Source: Porphyromonas canoris (GTDB lineage Bacteria > Bacteroidota > Bacteroidia > Bacteroidales > Porphyromonadaceae). Taken from it: 64,000 nt of DNA. Location: positions 37,261 to 101,260 of the forward strand of contig NZ_JQZV01000008.1 of assembly GCF_000769115.1 (NCBI RefSeq). Direction: 5' to 3'. The translations under genes were made by a program, and so were the position numbers. Below the pieces are notes generated by a model. That model did no database searches, had not been told where the DNA came from, and worked only from the letters and a program-made list of their open reading frames with translations. How positions within the stretch are numbered: position 1 is the stretch's first letter; each line of letters begins with the position of its first letter. Shown piece by piece: positions 63,646 to 64,000 of the stretch.

Positions 63646-64000
63646 GGAGGGAAATCCCCTTGCGGAGGGAGAAATATTTTCATCCGAACGAAAAAATATC
63701 TGCTTGCGGAAGGAAAAATATTTCTGCATATACGAAAAAATATTTCTGCATATACGGAAAAATATTTCTGCATATACGAAAAAATATTTCTGCATATACG
63801 AAAATTTATTTTTGCATATACGAAAAAATATTTCTGCATATACAGAAATTTATTTACGTGCGCACAGAAAAAAAGTTTCATGGCATGGAAAAAAATTTCT
63901 ATGGGCATGGAAAAAAATTTCTATGGGCATGGAAAAAAATTTCTATGGGCATGGAAAAAAATTTCTATGGGCATGGAAAAAAATTTCTATGGGCATGGAA
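63646..64000. repeat. 22-base tandem repeat array (continues past window end)
   Basis: Sixteen complete 22-base units and the first bases of a seventeenth, from 63646. The first three are degenerate and G/C-richer. Five of the next six (63712-63843) are close to GAAAAAATATTTCTGCATATAC. Two transitional units follow, then five identical GAAAAAAATTTCTATGGGCATG units from 63888. No unique spacers lie between units. Confidence 0.9.

Noticed and set aside
61965..63908. Long open frame (647 codons) on the minus strand opposite pfp, with repeats of MQKYFF/ICRNIF type at its start
   Set aside because: The repeated part is just the 22-base array read in three frames, and the rest is antisense to a firmly identified pfp gene. 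No signal, domain or promoter supports it.
63646..64000. Possible CRISPR array
   Set aside because: 22-base units lie head to tail without unique spacers, and no cas gene is in the window.

Overview
The window looks like a chromosomal segment from Bacteroidota, most like Porphyromonas. Supporting signs are TAnnTTTG-type -7 promoter boxes, several with a TTTG/TTG box 19-21 bases upstream; weak ribosome binding sites; GLPGLI-family exported proteins; a long dipeptidyl peptidase III; PPi-dependent phosphofructokinase; tryptophanase; and a methylmalonyl-CoA decarboxylase operon. The species cannot be fixed from the sequence. I saw no rRNA, tRNA, transposase, phage gene or CRISPR array.

Layout. 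1-10,000 is mostly minus strand: the N-terminal part of SecDF, MscL, a TonB protein, PurA, DPP III, an outer-membrane barrel protein, and a HHE-like protein paired with a LuxR-type regulator (CdhR-like). 10,243-17,481 holds a voltage-gated-type cation channel, the mce-mmdA-oadG-bccP-oadB operon (propionate formation with a sodium pump) and tnaA. 18,393-30,807 is plus strand: a lipoprotein metallopeptidase, kdsB, dnaG, an ABC exporter pair, tcdA-lolD, an HhH protein, lgt, a flavodiiron protein and nagB. 31,000-40,100 is accessory-like: a small lipoprotein, a DUF5694/TraB-like protein, an operon of three GLPGLI proteins plus a TonB-receptor-like protein, and a YbjQ protein with a zinc-ribbon-like tail. 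40,485-53,596 carries lptB-recR-xseA-xseB, a CDF transporter, a methyltransferase, an unusual Feo operon (membrane-anchored DtxR-FeoA fusion, FeoB split into GTPase and membrane subunits), rsmI, radC and efp. 53,633-64,000 holds a GH29 fucosidase, prfB with a programmed frameshift, an M43-type lipoprotein protease, rny, zapA with a coiled-coil partner, and pfp.

The most unusual content is non-coding. Three families of intergenic repeats share a period of 21-22 bases, two turns of B-DNA. (1) Four loci (about 1.7, 7.7, 31.9 and 38.6 kb) carry four or five near-palindromic 21-base units, always preceded by an ACAGG-type A-rich box and always upstream of a minus-strand gene. (2) Two collinear regions of about 550 bases lie upstream of two otherwise unrelated lipoprotein zinc proteases (17.7-18.2 kb and 58.5-59.0 kb, opposite strands), with a 138-base core of 22-base near-palindromic units. 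(3) A 22-base tandem array starts at 63,646 and runs off the window end. These, together with the GLPGLI operon and the rearranged Feo system, are the best candidates for something undescribed.
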